A DNA stretch of 40,194 nt from JBCBKZ01 sp039026975 (GTDB taxonomy: Bacteria > Bacteroidota > Bacteroidia > J057), in NCBI GenBank assembly GCA_039026975.1, contig JBCCLI010000007.1, forward strand, positions 1-40,194, written 5' to 3'. Shown piece after piece: positions 1 through 9,800 of the stretch. Position numbers and translations under genes: made by a program. Every line of letters starts with the position of its first letter. Position 1 is the first letter of the stretch. The notes under the pieces are model-generated. The model was not told where the DNA came from, ran no database searches, and was given only the letters and a program-made list of their open reading frames with translations.

Positions 1-2943
1 AAAGGAGAAACCAGAACCATTCTTCTGAAAGTATTGGGTTCTGAGAATGAGCAACCTACTCGCATGCGACTGGCTAGTCATCCGCCTGATTTCCTGGAAG
101 TCAGGGATGCAAGATTCTCCCTAGGGATCAGAATATTTGCCGGCATATTGATCGTTCAGTTGCTATATTTTCTACTATTGTATCTTTCTACTCGAGAACG
201 GACTTACCCACCCTACCTTTTGTTCATCTTTGGAGTATTCTTTTTTGTCGCTACTAATATTTGGTATGATGATATATTTCCTTTTCATCTTGATCATTAT
301 TGGTTTTTCTACATTCTGGGCTTTGTCATAGCAGGGATAGGCTTATTGGCGTTTGCGCTTAGGTATTTGAATGTCAAGGAGCTGCTCCCCAAATCGTATA
401 GAGTGACTAAGGTGTTTATGTACATTTTTGTCATTCCTCCTATTACGCTATTTATGATTCTCCCCTTAAAATTTATTCCCTATAAGGTAATTGTTGAGTT
501 TTATAAGCCCCTAATAAAGATTTTTAACACAGTAGGTGATTCATTATTATTTGCCATTCTTACACTGACCTTTACAGGCTTCATATTCACCATTGTACTA
601 GGAGTTCAGGCATTAAAAAAAGGATATAAACCTGCTAAGCCTTTCCTGTTGGGGATGATTATTTTAATCTTATTTGTCGGAACAAATGCAGTATTGATGC
701 TACTGGAAGCCATAGTAGACATTGAGACTGTAAGCCCGGAGGTATCGGTTTTTTTGGCTGCCATTGGGATTGTGCTACAGATGATTGTATTCGCGCTAGG
801 AGTAGGCCAGAAGATCAATCTCCTTAGAGAAGAGCATGAAGAAGCCATGGAGGACAAACTATTGGCCCAGCAGGATCAGCTGAAAGTACAGGAAGAGGCT
901 AATGAGAAGCTTCTGCAGGCAGATAAGATGAAGGATGAGTTCCTGGCGAATACCTCCCATGAATTACGCACCCCTCTAAATGGGATTTTGGGGCTTTCAG
1001 AAGCAGTCCATGATGGAGTTACAGGCCCTATAAAAGCGGAGACCCGTAAGAATATGCAAATGATCATAGGATCCGCCAGAAGACTGGGAAGTCTGGTCAA
1101 CGATCTGCTGGATTTCTCCAAACTGAAAAACTTTGACATTCAATTACAGCAAAAACCCATAGACATTCGCTCTCTTTCTCAGGTAGTCATGAAGGTGAGT
1201 GAATCTCTGGTTGTAGAAAAAGAACTGGATCTCCAGATGGATATAGCGGAAAATCTCCCTGCTGTATATGCGGATGAGAATCGACTACAGCAAATACTTT
1301 ATAACCTTATCGGGAATGCCATCAAATTCACAGAGGAGGGAGTAATACGTTTAACCGCTAAGCAAGAAAATCAGAGAGTCATCGTTTCTGTGGAAGATAC
1401 GGGTATAGGTATAGCTAAGGACAAGCAGGAAGGGATTTTCCGTTCTTTTGAGCAGGGAGATGGATCATCTGCTAGAAAGTATGGAGGGACGGGGCTAGGA
1501 TTAAGTATCACTCGCCAATTGGTAGAGCTACATGGAGGACATATCTCCGTAGCATCTGAAGTGGGGAAGGGATCTGTATTTTCCTTTGATCTACCCATAA
1601 GTGCTGAAGATGCGCAGGAATTGCATATAGCTGAAATCTCTGTGCCCTCTATCAAAGAAGCTGCCCTGCCCATGGTCAAAACGGCTACTGCCTTGGCTGA
1701 GGAAGAACTAGCGGAGCAAGTGGAGACTCATACCCGTTCTGTGTATCAGATATTGGTGGTAGATGATGAAGCCATCAATAGGATGGTGCTTAAAAACCAT
1801 CTGGCCAATGAAGTTTATGAAGTAGTCATGGCTGAAGATGGGGTGCAAGCACTGGACATTCTCAAGTCTGGTAAGCAAATAGACTTAGTCCTTCTGGATG
1901 TGATGATGCCCAAAATGTCAGGTTTCGAGGTATGCGAACAGCTAAGGGAAAATTACCTGCCGTCAGAGTTGCCTATCATTATGATTACGGCTAAGAATCA
2001 GGTGGCTGACTTAGTTACAGGTCTGAGCTCAGGTGCTAATGACTATATAGTGAAGCCGTTCTCTAAGCAAGAGTTACTAGCCCGTATCAAAACTCATATA
2101 GATCTATTAACCATTAATGCAGCCACCAGCAGATTTGTTCCTTTTGAGTTTCTCCGTTCTCTGGGTAAAACTAATATTACGGAAGTACAGCTTGGGGATC
2201 AGGTAGCCCGTACTGGCGCAGTATTATTCTCGGATATAAGGGGGTATACTTCACTAGCTGAGGATATGAGTCCAGAACAGACCTTTGCCTTTCTAAATGC
2301 TTACCTGGGGAGAATGGGGCCTGTGATCCAGCGCCATGGAGGCTTTGTGAATCAGTTTTATGGGGATGGGATCATGGCCTTATTTCTGGATAAGGCAGAC
2401 AGTGCCCTAAGAGCAGCTATCAATATGATACAGACGCTTCAGGTATACAATGATGAGCGAGAGGATAAGGACAGGCAGCCCTTGAGAATAGGGATAGGCT
2501 TGCATATAGGTTCCCTGATGATGGGGATGATAGGAGATGATAAAAGACTTGACACAGGATTAGTAGCTGATACGGTAAACACTAGTGCCAGAATAGAAGG
2601 CTTGACCAAGCAGTTTGGCGTAGATATACTGATAAGCGGGGCTATTTATGATCAGTTAGAAAAACCTGATGAATTTAAGCTAAGATATCTGGGAGAAGTA
2701 AAAGCAAAGGGAAAAGAAGAAATCATTAGGCTTTATGAGTGTTTTGATGGAGGAAGTGAAGAGGAAATAAAGGTGAAAGAAGAAAGCTTACCCCTATTTC
2801 AGCAAGGAGTTAAGCATTACCAGGAAGGGAATTTTTCCCAGGCAGAAGTTGTCTTCTCAGAAGTATACAAGCTTAATCCTGCAGATAGATCGGCGAGAAT
2901 GTTCATAGAAAAAGCTAGTCATCAGCCAAGTCAAATAAATTAG
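1..2943 (+). CDS. 7TMR-DISM hybrid histidine kinase / receiver / class III cyclase (5' end off window)
   Basis: Membrane sensor expected to autophosphorylate on His, pass phosphate to its own receiver and control a cyclase that makes a cyclic nucleotide. The frame is open from base 1, and its first residues align with residues about 258 onward of the next two paralogues, so the start and periplasmic domain lie left of the window; the TTG at 34 is not the real start. Visible in order: seven hydrophobic helices (nt 120-805), a short coiled coil, HisKA with His codon 958-960, HATPase with N, G1 (DTGIGI) and G2 boxes, receiver with phospho-Asp codon 1897-1899, cyclase domain with metal Asp at 2233-2235 and a second in YGDGIMALF, and a TPR-like tail. 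The adenine-recognising Lys is Gln here, so substrate is uncertain. First of three tandem copies; 127 bases to the next. Confidence 0.92.
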   Translation, partial: KGETRTILLKVLGSENEQPTRMRLASHPPDFLEVRDARFSLGIRIFAGILIVQLLYFLLLYLSTRERTYPPYLLFIFGVFFFVATNIWYDDIFPFHLDHYWFFYILGFVIAGIGLLAFALRYLNVKELLPKSYRVTKVFMYIFVIPPITLFMILPLKFIPYKVIVEFYKPLIKIFNTVGDSLLFAILTLTFTGFIFTIVLGVQALKKGYKPAKPFLLGMIILILFVGTNAVLMLLEAIVDIETVSPEVSVFLAAIGIVLQMIVFALGVGQKINLLREEHEEAMEDKLLAQQDQLKVQEEANEKLLQADKMKDEFLANTSHELRTPLNGILGLSEAVHDGVTGPIKAETRKNMQMIIGSARRLGSLVNDLLDFSKLKNFDIQLQQKPIDIRSLSQVVMKVSESLVVEKELDLQMDIAENLPAVYADENRLQQILYNLIGNAIKFTEEGVIRLTAKQENQRVIVSVEDTGIGIAKDKQEGIFRSFEQGDGSSARKYGGTGLGLSITRQLVELHGGHISVASEVGKGSVFSFDLPISAEDAQELHIAEISVPSIKEAALPMVKTATALAEEELAEQVETHTRSVYQILVVDDEAINRMVLKNHLANEVYEVVMAEDGVQALDILKSGKQIDLVLLDVMMPKMSGFEVCEQLRENYLPSELPIIMITAKNQVADLVTGLSSGANDYIVKPFSKQELLARIKTHIDLLTINAATSRFVPFEFLRSLGKTNITEVQLGDQVARTGAVLFSDIRGYTSLAEDMSPEQTFAFLNAYLGRMGPVIQRHGGFVNQFYGDGIMALFLDKADSALRAAINMIQTLQVYNDEREDKDRQPLRIGIGLHIGSLMMGMIGDDKRLDTGLVADTVNTSARIEGLTKQFGVDILISGAIYDQLEKPDEFKLRYLGEVKAKGKEEIIRLYECFDGGSEEEIKVKEESLPLFQQGVKHYQEGNFSQAEVVFSEVYKLNPADRSARMFIEKASHQPSQIN

Positions 2944-3070
2944 GTAGAAAAGATCCCTAAGAATATCCTGCATCCTTAAGAGTTTATCGGAGTCCATGGA
3001 TTGAGAGTAGCCAGTAAGCTATCTTGTTATGAGATTAGCATAAATTAGGCTAATTTAGGTCTTCTAGCCT

Positions 3071-6000
3071 ATGATGAGGAATCTTATACTGGGATGTAAG
3101 CGCACCATTTTTCTGTTAATTCTGGCAATTAGTCCTTTATGGATAATTGCTCAGCAATCATCTCTTGACTCTCTTTTGAGAGAATTTTCTAAGCTAGATA
3201 CCCTTACTACAAGAAAAGCATTCAACAAAATTTCCAGTGACTTAGATTCTTTGGAAAACTGGTTATCTCTCCAACTTTTCTCAGATACTATCTATCACCA
3301 ATCTGTCATTAGGAATGATACGGTGCTTATGTATGAAGCATTATTTGGGTGGTCAAACGCTTTATACGAACAGAGAGACTCCACCTTAGCGGATAGCTTG
3401 GATGAAGTAGCAGATGTGTTGAAGGCTACCTATGGATTTCAGCTGGATGAAGTTAAGACCTCATTCAATAATCAGTATTCCTACATTGGTATCATGAATT
3501 CTTTGCTGATGTTTGCTGACAGTAGTAATGAACTCAGTTTGGAAGATGCTTATGAAGCTTATGAAAAGGGAGATTTTTACCCTCAGGACCATGGAGAGGA
3601 GATGAACCATGAATTTGCCTACTGGGTAGTGATGCGGGTTAGGGGATATGATGATAAAGATGAAAAATCGCTCTTTTCACTAGGTATAAATATTGCTTCA
3701 TGGGATACTGCCTATCTCTACTTTCCCAGAATCCAATCGGACAGCTCCATAGCCTTCGATTCATTAATTACCGGATTAAGAGTTCATCCCAAAAATAAAA
3801 CTGCAGTAAAAGACTGGCGTACATTTTTCTACCTGGACATGCCTGAAGGGAGTACCAGAACCCTCCTGGCTAAAATACCTGCTGCGGAAGAAGAATACCA
3901 ATTTAAGAGAGTTAGGTTCGCTTACCATGAGCCCGATTTTCTCACAGTAAAAGAAGTCGCTTTTTACCAGGACTTGGGCATTTTCATTGCCATTCTTCTT
4001 GTCCAGCTATTCTATTTTCTGCTACTGTACCTTTCTTCAAAAGAAAAGACATACCCACCTTACCTACTGTATATATCAGGGGTACTGCTGTTTGCTGCCA
4101 CAGGCTATTGGTATCATGATCTGTTTCCCTTAGAGCCAAATAATTTCCTGTTTTTCTACTTGTTTGGATTCTTATTAGCAGGAATAGGGCTACTCGCCTT
4201 TGCCCTTAGGTATTTAAACGCAAAGGAACTTCTCCCTACCTCCTACAAAATCACGAAATGGTTCATGTATGGCTTTGTGATTCCTCCCTTAAGCCTTATA
4301 CTTCTTCAGGCTCTAAACTTTTTGACTACTATCAAGCAATACGCCACCTCAGAGGCCTTTTTAACTGTGCTGAATTCAGTAGCACAGGTGATGGCATTGA
4401 TCATGCTTATGTCTACCACAGCCAGCCTCATCATGACCATTATCTTGGGGATACAAGCATGGAAGAAAGGTTATGAGCCTGCTAAACCTTTCCTGCTTGG
4501 AATGGTAATACTGATTCTATTTATAGGGCTTACCCCCGTGATAGCGGTAAGTGCTACCTGGCTATTTTTCAAAGGTCTTACTTTCCAGAAAATTATTCTA
4601 GCTGCAGAAATAGGGATAGTGCTACAAATGATCGTATTCGCTTTAGGGGTAGGGCAAAAAATCAAACTGCTTGAAAAGGAAAATAAGCGGGCTCTGGAAG
4701 AAAAACTAAATGCCCAGGAGAAGGCCAATGACAGGCTGCGGCAGACTGATAAAATGAAGGATGAGTTCTTGGCCAATACTTCCCACGAACTTAGAACCCC
4801 ACTCAACGGGATACTGGGCTTATCAGAAGCCATACATGATGGCGTTACAGGACCCATTTATCCTGAAACCAGGAAGAACCTGGAAATGGTCATCAGTTCT
4901 GCCAGGAGACTGGGCAGCCTAGTGAGCGATCTGCTGGATTTCTCCAAGCTGAAGAATTTTGAAATCCATCTTCAGAAAAAACCCATAGATATCCGTTCTC
5001 TCTCCCATGTGGTGCTGCAGGTAAGTGAGTCTCTTTTAGGAGAAAAGGACATAGAGCTAGCCATGGACATAGAGAATAGCCTACCTGCGGTATCAGCAGA
5101 TGAAAATCGACTCCAGCAAATTCTCTATAATCTGGTGGGAAATGCCATCAAGTTTACAGAAGAGGGAGCGGTCATCATTAAAGCGAGACAGGAGGGAGAT
5201 AGAATTAAAGTAGCAGTTGAAGATACGGGTATAGGGATACCAGAAGATAAACAGGAAGGGATTTTCCGATCGTTTGAGCAGGGAGATGGATCTACTGAGC
5301 GCAAGTATGGGGGTACAGGCCTGGGACTCAGTATTACCCGCCAGCTAGTAGAACTGCATGGGGGAAGCATCAGTGTCCATTCTGAAGTAGGCAAAGGGTC
5401 TACCTTTAAGTTTGACCTGCCCGTCAGTACTGAAGAGGCTCAGGAACTGAGTAGTGCAGAGGTTTCCGTTCCTACTTTTGATAAGTCACAGTTTAAGGGA
5501 ATCCAGACAGCCTTTGCTTTGCCAGAGGAGGAACTCATGGACATAGTGGGAGAGACCGCCAAAACTACCTACAAGATTTTAGTGGTAGATGATGAGCCCA
5601 TCAATAGAATGGTGCTTAAAAACCACCTGAGCAAAGGGCCCTATGAAATCATCTCTGCTGAAGATGGAGTGGAGGCCTTGGAGTTTCTGGAGTCTGATCA
5701 AAAGTTTGACCTGATCCTCCTGGATGTGATGATGCCCAAGATGTCCGGCTATGAGGTATGTCAGAAACTGAGAGAGACCTATCTCCCTTCAGAGCTTCCC
5801 ATCATCATGATCACCGCCAAGAATCAGGTATCTGATCTGGTAACGGGACTTACTACAGGGGCTAATGACTATATCGTAAAGCCATTCTCCAAACAAGAGC
5901 TACTAGCTAGAATCAAAACCCATATAGACCTGCTCACCATCAATGCAGCTACTAGCAGGTTTGTCCCTTATGAATTTCTCAAGTCCTTAGGAAAGGATAA

Positions 6001-6799
6001 TATCACGGAAGTCCAACTTGGAGACCAGGTTTCCAGGATAGGCACGGTGCTATTCTCAGACATTAGGGGATATACTACCTTGGCTGAAGATATGAGTCCG
6101 GAACAGACCTTCTCTTTCCTAAATGCCTATCTGGGAAGAATGGGTCCGGTAATCCAGCAGTATGGGGGATTTGTGAATCAGTTTTATGGAGATGGGATTA
6201 TGGCTTTATTTTTAGATAAACCTGATAAAGCCCTGAAAGCATCAGTAGCTATGCTGCGAACCCTCAACCTCTATAATGATGAAAGGAGTAATAAAGATCG
6301 CCAACCTCTGCGTATAGGCATAGGCCTGCACATAGGTTCCCTGATGATGGGGATGATAGGAGATGATAAGCGCTTGGACACGGGTCTGGTAGCTGATACG
6401 GTAAATACCAGCTCACGTGTGGAGGGCCTGACTAAACACTATGGGGTAGATCTACTCATCAGTGGGGCCATTTACCAAGCCCTGGAAACACCTGAGGAGT
6501 ATCACCTTAGGTATTTGGGCAAGGTGCAAGCCAAAGGAAAAGGAGAGACCATAGAGCTATACGAATGCTATGATGGAGGAAATGAGGAGGAAATCAGACT
6601 GAAAAATGATACTCTCTCCACCTTTAATGAAGGTATGAGCCAGTATATGAAAGGAAATTTTGAAGAGGCAGTAGCTGCTTTCTCCAAGGTGCTAGCAATA
6701 AATCCAGCTGATCTAACCACCCAAATGTTTAGGGAAAAAGCCCACGTATTCTCCAACCAGACCCCTTCCGAACATTGGACAGGAATAGAAGTTCTATAG
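3071..6799 (+). CDS. 7TMR-DISM hybrid histidine kinase / receiver / class III cyclase, copy 2
   Basis: Complete 1242-residue paralogue. Residues 1-27 are a signal peptide ending IIAQ. Residues about 30-285 form a periplasmic domain; its second half, with the WDTAYLYFP stretch, looks like a 7TMR-DISMED2 ligand-binding domain. Seven transmembrane helices span about 300-535, followed by a coiled coil. HisKA carries His572 in NTSHELRTP; the HATPase domain has intact N, G1 and G2 boxes. The receiver has phospho-Asp885 in LLDVMMPKMSG and Lys in VKPFS. The cyclase has metal Asp997 in FSDIRGYT, Asp in FYGDGIMALF and the Asn/Arg transition-state pair (NTSSR). The tail is TPR-like. ATG chosen because it precedes the signal peptide directly; no clear ribosome site, as usual in Bacteroidota. 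Ligand and product (cAMP or cGMP) cannot be told from sequence. Confidence 0.93.
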   Translation: MMRNLILGCKRTIFLLILAISPLWIIAQQSSLDSLLREFSKLDTLTTRKAFNKISSDLDSLENWLSLQLFSDTIYHQSVIRNDTVLMYEALFGWSNALYEQRDSTLADSLDEVADVLKATYGFQLDEVKTSFNNQYSYIGIMNSLLMFADSSNELSLEDAYEAYEKGDFYPQDHGEEMNHEFAYWVVMRVRGYDDKDEKSLFSLGINIASWDTAYLYFPRIQSDSSIAFDSLITGLRVHPKNKTAVKDWRTFFYLDMPEGSTRTLLAKIPAAEEEYQFKRVRFAYHEPDFLTVKEVAFYQDLGIFIAILLVQLFYFLLLYLSSKEKTYPPYLLYISGVLLFAATGYWYHDLFPLEPNNFLFFYLFGFLLAGIGLLAFALRYLNAKELLPTSYKITKWFMYGFVIPPLSLILLQALNFLTTIKQYATSEAFLTVLNSVAQVMALIMLMSTTASLIMTIILGIQAWKKGYEPAKPFLLGMVILILFIGLTPVIAVSATWLFFKGLTFQKIILAAEIGIVLQMIVFALGVGQKIKLLEKENKRALEEKLNAQEKANDRLRQTDKMKDEFLANTSHELRTPLNGILGLSEAIHDGVTGPIYPETRKNLEMVISSARRLGSLVSDLLDFSKLKNFEIHLQKKPIDIRSLSHVVLQVSESLLGEKDIELAMDIENSLPAVSADENRLQQILYNLVGNAIKFTEEGAVIIKARQEGDRIKVAVEDTGIGIPEDKQEGIFRSFEQGDGSTERKYGGTGLGLSITRQLVELHGGSISVHSEVGKGSTFKFDLPVSTEEAQELSSAEVSVPTFDKSQFKGIQTAFALPEEELMDIVGETAKTTYKILVVDDEPINRMVLKNHLSKGPYEIISAEDGVEALEFLESDQKFDLILLDVMMPKMSGYEVCQKLRETYLPSELPIIMITAKNQVSDLVTGLTTGANDYIVKPFSKQELLARIKTHIDLLTINAATSRFVPYEFLKSLGKDNITEVQLGDQVSRIGTVLFSDIRGYTTLAEDMSPEQTFSFLNAYLGRMGPVIQQYGGFVNQFYGDGIMALFLDKPDKALKASVAMLRTLNLYNDERSNKDRQPLRIGIGLHIGSLMMGMIGDDKRLDTGLVADTVNTSSRVEGLTKHYGVDLLISGAIYQALETPEEYHLRYLGKVQAKGKGETIELYECYDGGNEEEIRLKNDTLSTFNEGMSQYMKGNFEEAVAAFSKVLAINPADLTTQMFREKAHVFSNQTPSEHWTGIEVL

Positions 6800-6874
6800 G
6801 TGTCTATTGCTAAGTTTAAGCTTAAGAGTAAGGTTCTTGAAGTAGAAATTCAGTCATTCTCTCATGCACCTCCC

Positions 6875-9800
6875 ATGAAAATCCGTTCAACTGCTGGAAG
6901 CTTTTTACTATTAGTCTGTTTGTTAGTCCTTCCCTCGTGGGGATTGATGGCCCAGAAATCTGTATTAGATTCTTTGCTGAGAGAACTTAAGGGCAATGAT
7001 AGTCTTCTTCCTGGCAAGGCTTTTCAGCAAATAGATAATGAGCTTAGAGAAGCGGAGAGATGGAAAGACCTCAAAGTTTTTTCTCAAACTGTATACGATT
7101 CAGCCTTAATCAGAAATGATACTGCCCTAAGATATAGGTCCCTTTTTGGGTGGAGGGAAGCCTTAAAAGGGGTAGAGGATACGACCTTAGTAGACAGCCT
7201 GGAAGGAGAAGCCTTATCCCTCAAAACTAATTATGGCTTTATGCTTTCCGGCCAAACAGAAAGCCAAAGTAACCAGTATAAGTACACCGATTTAAGGTAC
7301 TATTTCCTGCTGTACTGTGATAGCAGTAGTCAGCTTAGCGTAGGGGAAGCTTATGAGGCGCTAAGGAAGGGAGAATTTTATCCACAATTTCCCGATCATT
7401 ATACTGATGATAGCCTTACTTACTGGGCAGCCGTTCGACTAAGAGGGTTTCCTGATAAGGATGAGAAGGCCCTTTTTTCTCTGGGAGTAGACAGGTATAG
7501 TTGGGATTCAGCTTATATCTATTTTCCAACCTGGCAAGCAGATAGCTCGTATGCTTTTGATTCCCTTATAACAGGTATAAAAGTGTACCCAAAGGACAAG
7601 ACTGCGGTAGAAGACTGGCGCAATTTCTTTTATGTAAATATCCCTCAAGCTGAAACCCGTACGGTTCTTATTAAGATACCCCCAGCTGAGGAAGAACAAC
7701 CAGGTAAAATTAGCTTTGCCTACCTAGAACCTGATTTTCTCACTAAGACAGAGGCCACCTACACCAGGAACCTGTGGATATTTGTGGGGATTATCATCGT
7801 ACAGTTTCTCTATTTTTTACTGCTCTATTTTACCACATGGGGAAAAATTTATCCTCCTTATCTGCTGTACTTATTTGGTTTATTTTTCTTTACTGGTACA
7901 GCTATTTGGTATGATGATATTTTCCCATTAAACCCCAGTAATTATTGGTCATTTTATTTACTGGGCTTTGTTATTGCCGGTATAGGTCTATTGGCTTTTA
8001 CGCTTAGGTACCTAAACGTGAGGGAACTACTACCAAAGTCATACAGGATTTCTAAACTATTTATGTACGGCTTCATGTTTCCTCCTATTTCTCTCATGAG
8101 CCTACTCCTATTGGAAATGGCCCCTGATGAACTTATTGAATCATGGCCTGATGCCTTACTCGAGTTCCTGGAAGGGTTTGCGGCTATTATGATTGGGTTT
8201 ATCCTTCTCTCTACCCTGATCATCCTCATACTTACCATGTTTCTGGGGGTTCAAACTTTGAGAAAAGGCTATGAGCTGGCCAAGTCATTCCTCTTGGGGA
8301 TGGCCATCCTCATCATTTTTATAGGTCTGCCCACCGCCTTTGCTGCAGGGGCAAATTTCTTTGATATTCCTAGCCTAACTTATGAGCAGATGGTCCTGGC
8401 AGCTGAGGTAGGCGTAGTGCTACAAATCATTGTGTTTGCTTTGGGATTAGGCCAAAAGTTTAACATTCTCCAAAGGGCTAATAAGAAGGCTATGGAGGAG
8501 ACCCTCAAAGCCAGGGAAGAGCAGCTTAAAGCTCAGGAGGAAGCGAATGAGCAACTCAGAAAGGCAGACAGAGTTAAAGATGAGTTTCTTGCCAATACTT
8601 CTCATGAGTTGCGTACCCCGCTAAATGGCATATTAGGATTAACGGAGGCTATACATGATGGGGTAACCGGGCCTGTGTATCCGGAAACACGCAAGAATTT
8701 AGAGATGGTCATCGGTTCCGCCAGGAGGCTGAGCAGCTTGGTGAATGACCTGTTAGATTTCTCTAAGCTGAAGAACTATGAGATCCAGTTACAGAGAAAA
8801 CCAGTTGATATTAGGTCTTTAACCCATATAGTCCTACAAGTGAGTAGGTCCATGGTGGGTGAAAAAGACCTGGTGGTATCCATGGATATAGCACCTGAGC
8901 TTCCTGCAGTATCAGCAGATGAAGATAGACTCCAGCAGATCTTGTATAATCTGGTGGGAAATGCCATAAAATTTACGGAAGAAGGGATAGTGACGGTTAA
9001 AGCTAAGCAGGAGGGGGATAAAGTGGTAGTTTCTGTAGTGGATACTGGAATAGGAATTTCTCCTGAAAAACAGGAGGGTATATTTAGGTCCTTTGAGCAA
9101 GGAGATGGCTCTACAGAACGCAAGTATGGGGGAACAGGATTAGGTCTCAGCATTACCCGACAACTGGTGGAGCTTCACGGAGGAAAAATATCTGTAGAAT
9201 CAGAAGTGGGGAAAGGCTCCACTTTCAGCTTTTATCTTCCCGTCACAGAAGAATCTCCTCAACCTACTACCTCAGCCAAGGTATCATCTGTTTCTATCAA
9301 TGAACGGCAAGAAGTGGATATTCCCATAGCCCATCCGCTTCCTCATGAGGAAACAACTACCCTTATATCTGAGAATCAGACTACTACTTACCAGATATTG
9401 GTAGTAGATGATGAGTCTGTCAATAGGATGGTGCTAAAGAATCATCTGGTACACCAGCCTTATGAGGTCACTATGGCTAAGGATGGCGTAGAAGCTATGG
9501 CGTTTATAGAGGCCGGAAAGCACTTTGATTTAATCCTCTTAGATGTGATGATGCCCAAAATGTCAGGCTATGAAGTGTGTCAAAAGCTTAGGGAGAAATA
9601 CCTGGCATCGGAACTCCCTATAGTCCTGATCACTGCTAAAAATCAAGTGTCAGATCTGGTAACAGGCCTAAACATAGGGGCCAATGATTATATCGTTAAG
9701 CCCTTTTCCAAGCAGGAATTATTGGCGCGCATCAAAACACATATAGACCTACTGACCATTAATGCAGCTACCAGTAGGTTTGTCCCTTATGAATTTCTGC

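Noticed and set aside
34..36. TTG as the start of the first sensor gene
   Set aside because: The frame is open back to base 1 and the residues before it (ETRTILLK) align with the other two paralogues, so the gene continues off the left edge.
6800..6874. GTG start extending the third sensor gene by 25 residues
   Set aside because: It would bury a normal signal peptide that begins at ATG 6875, and the shorter form matches the length of copy 2.
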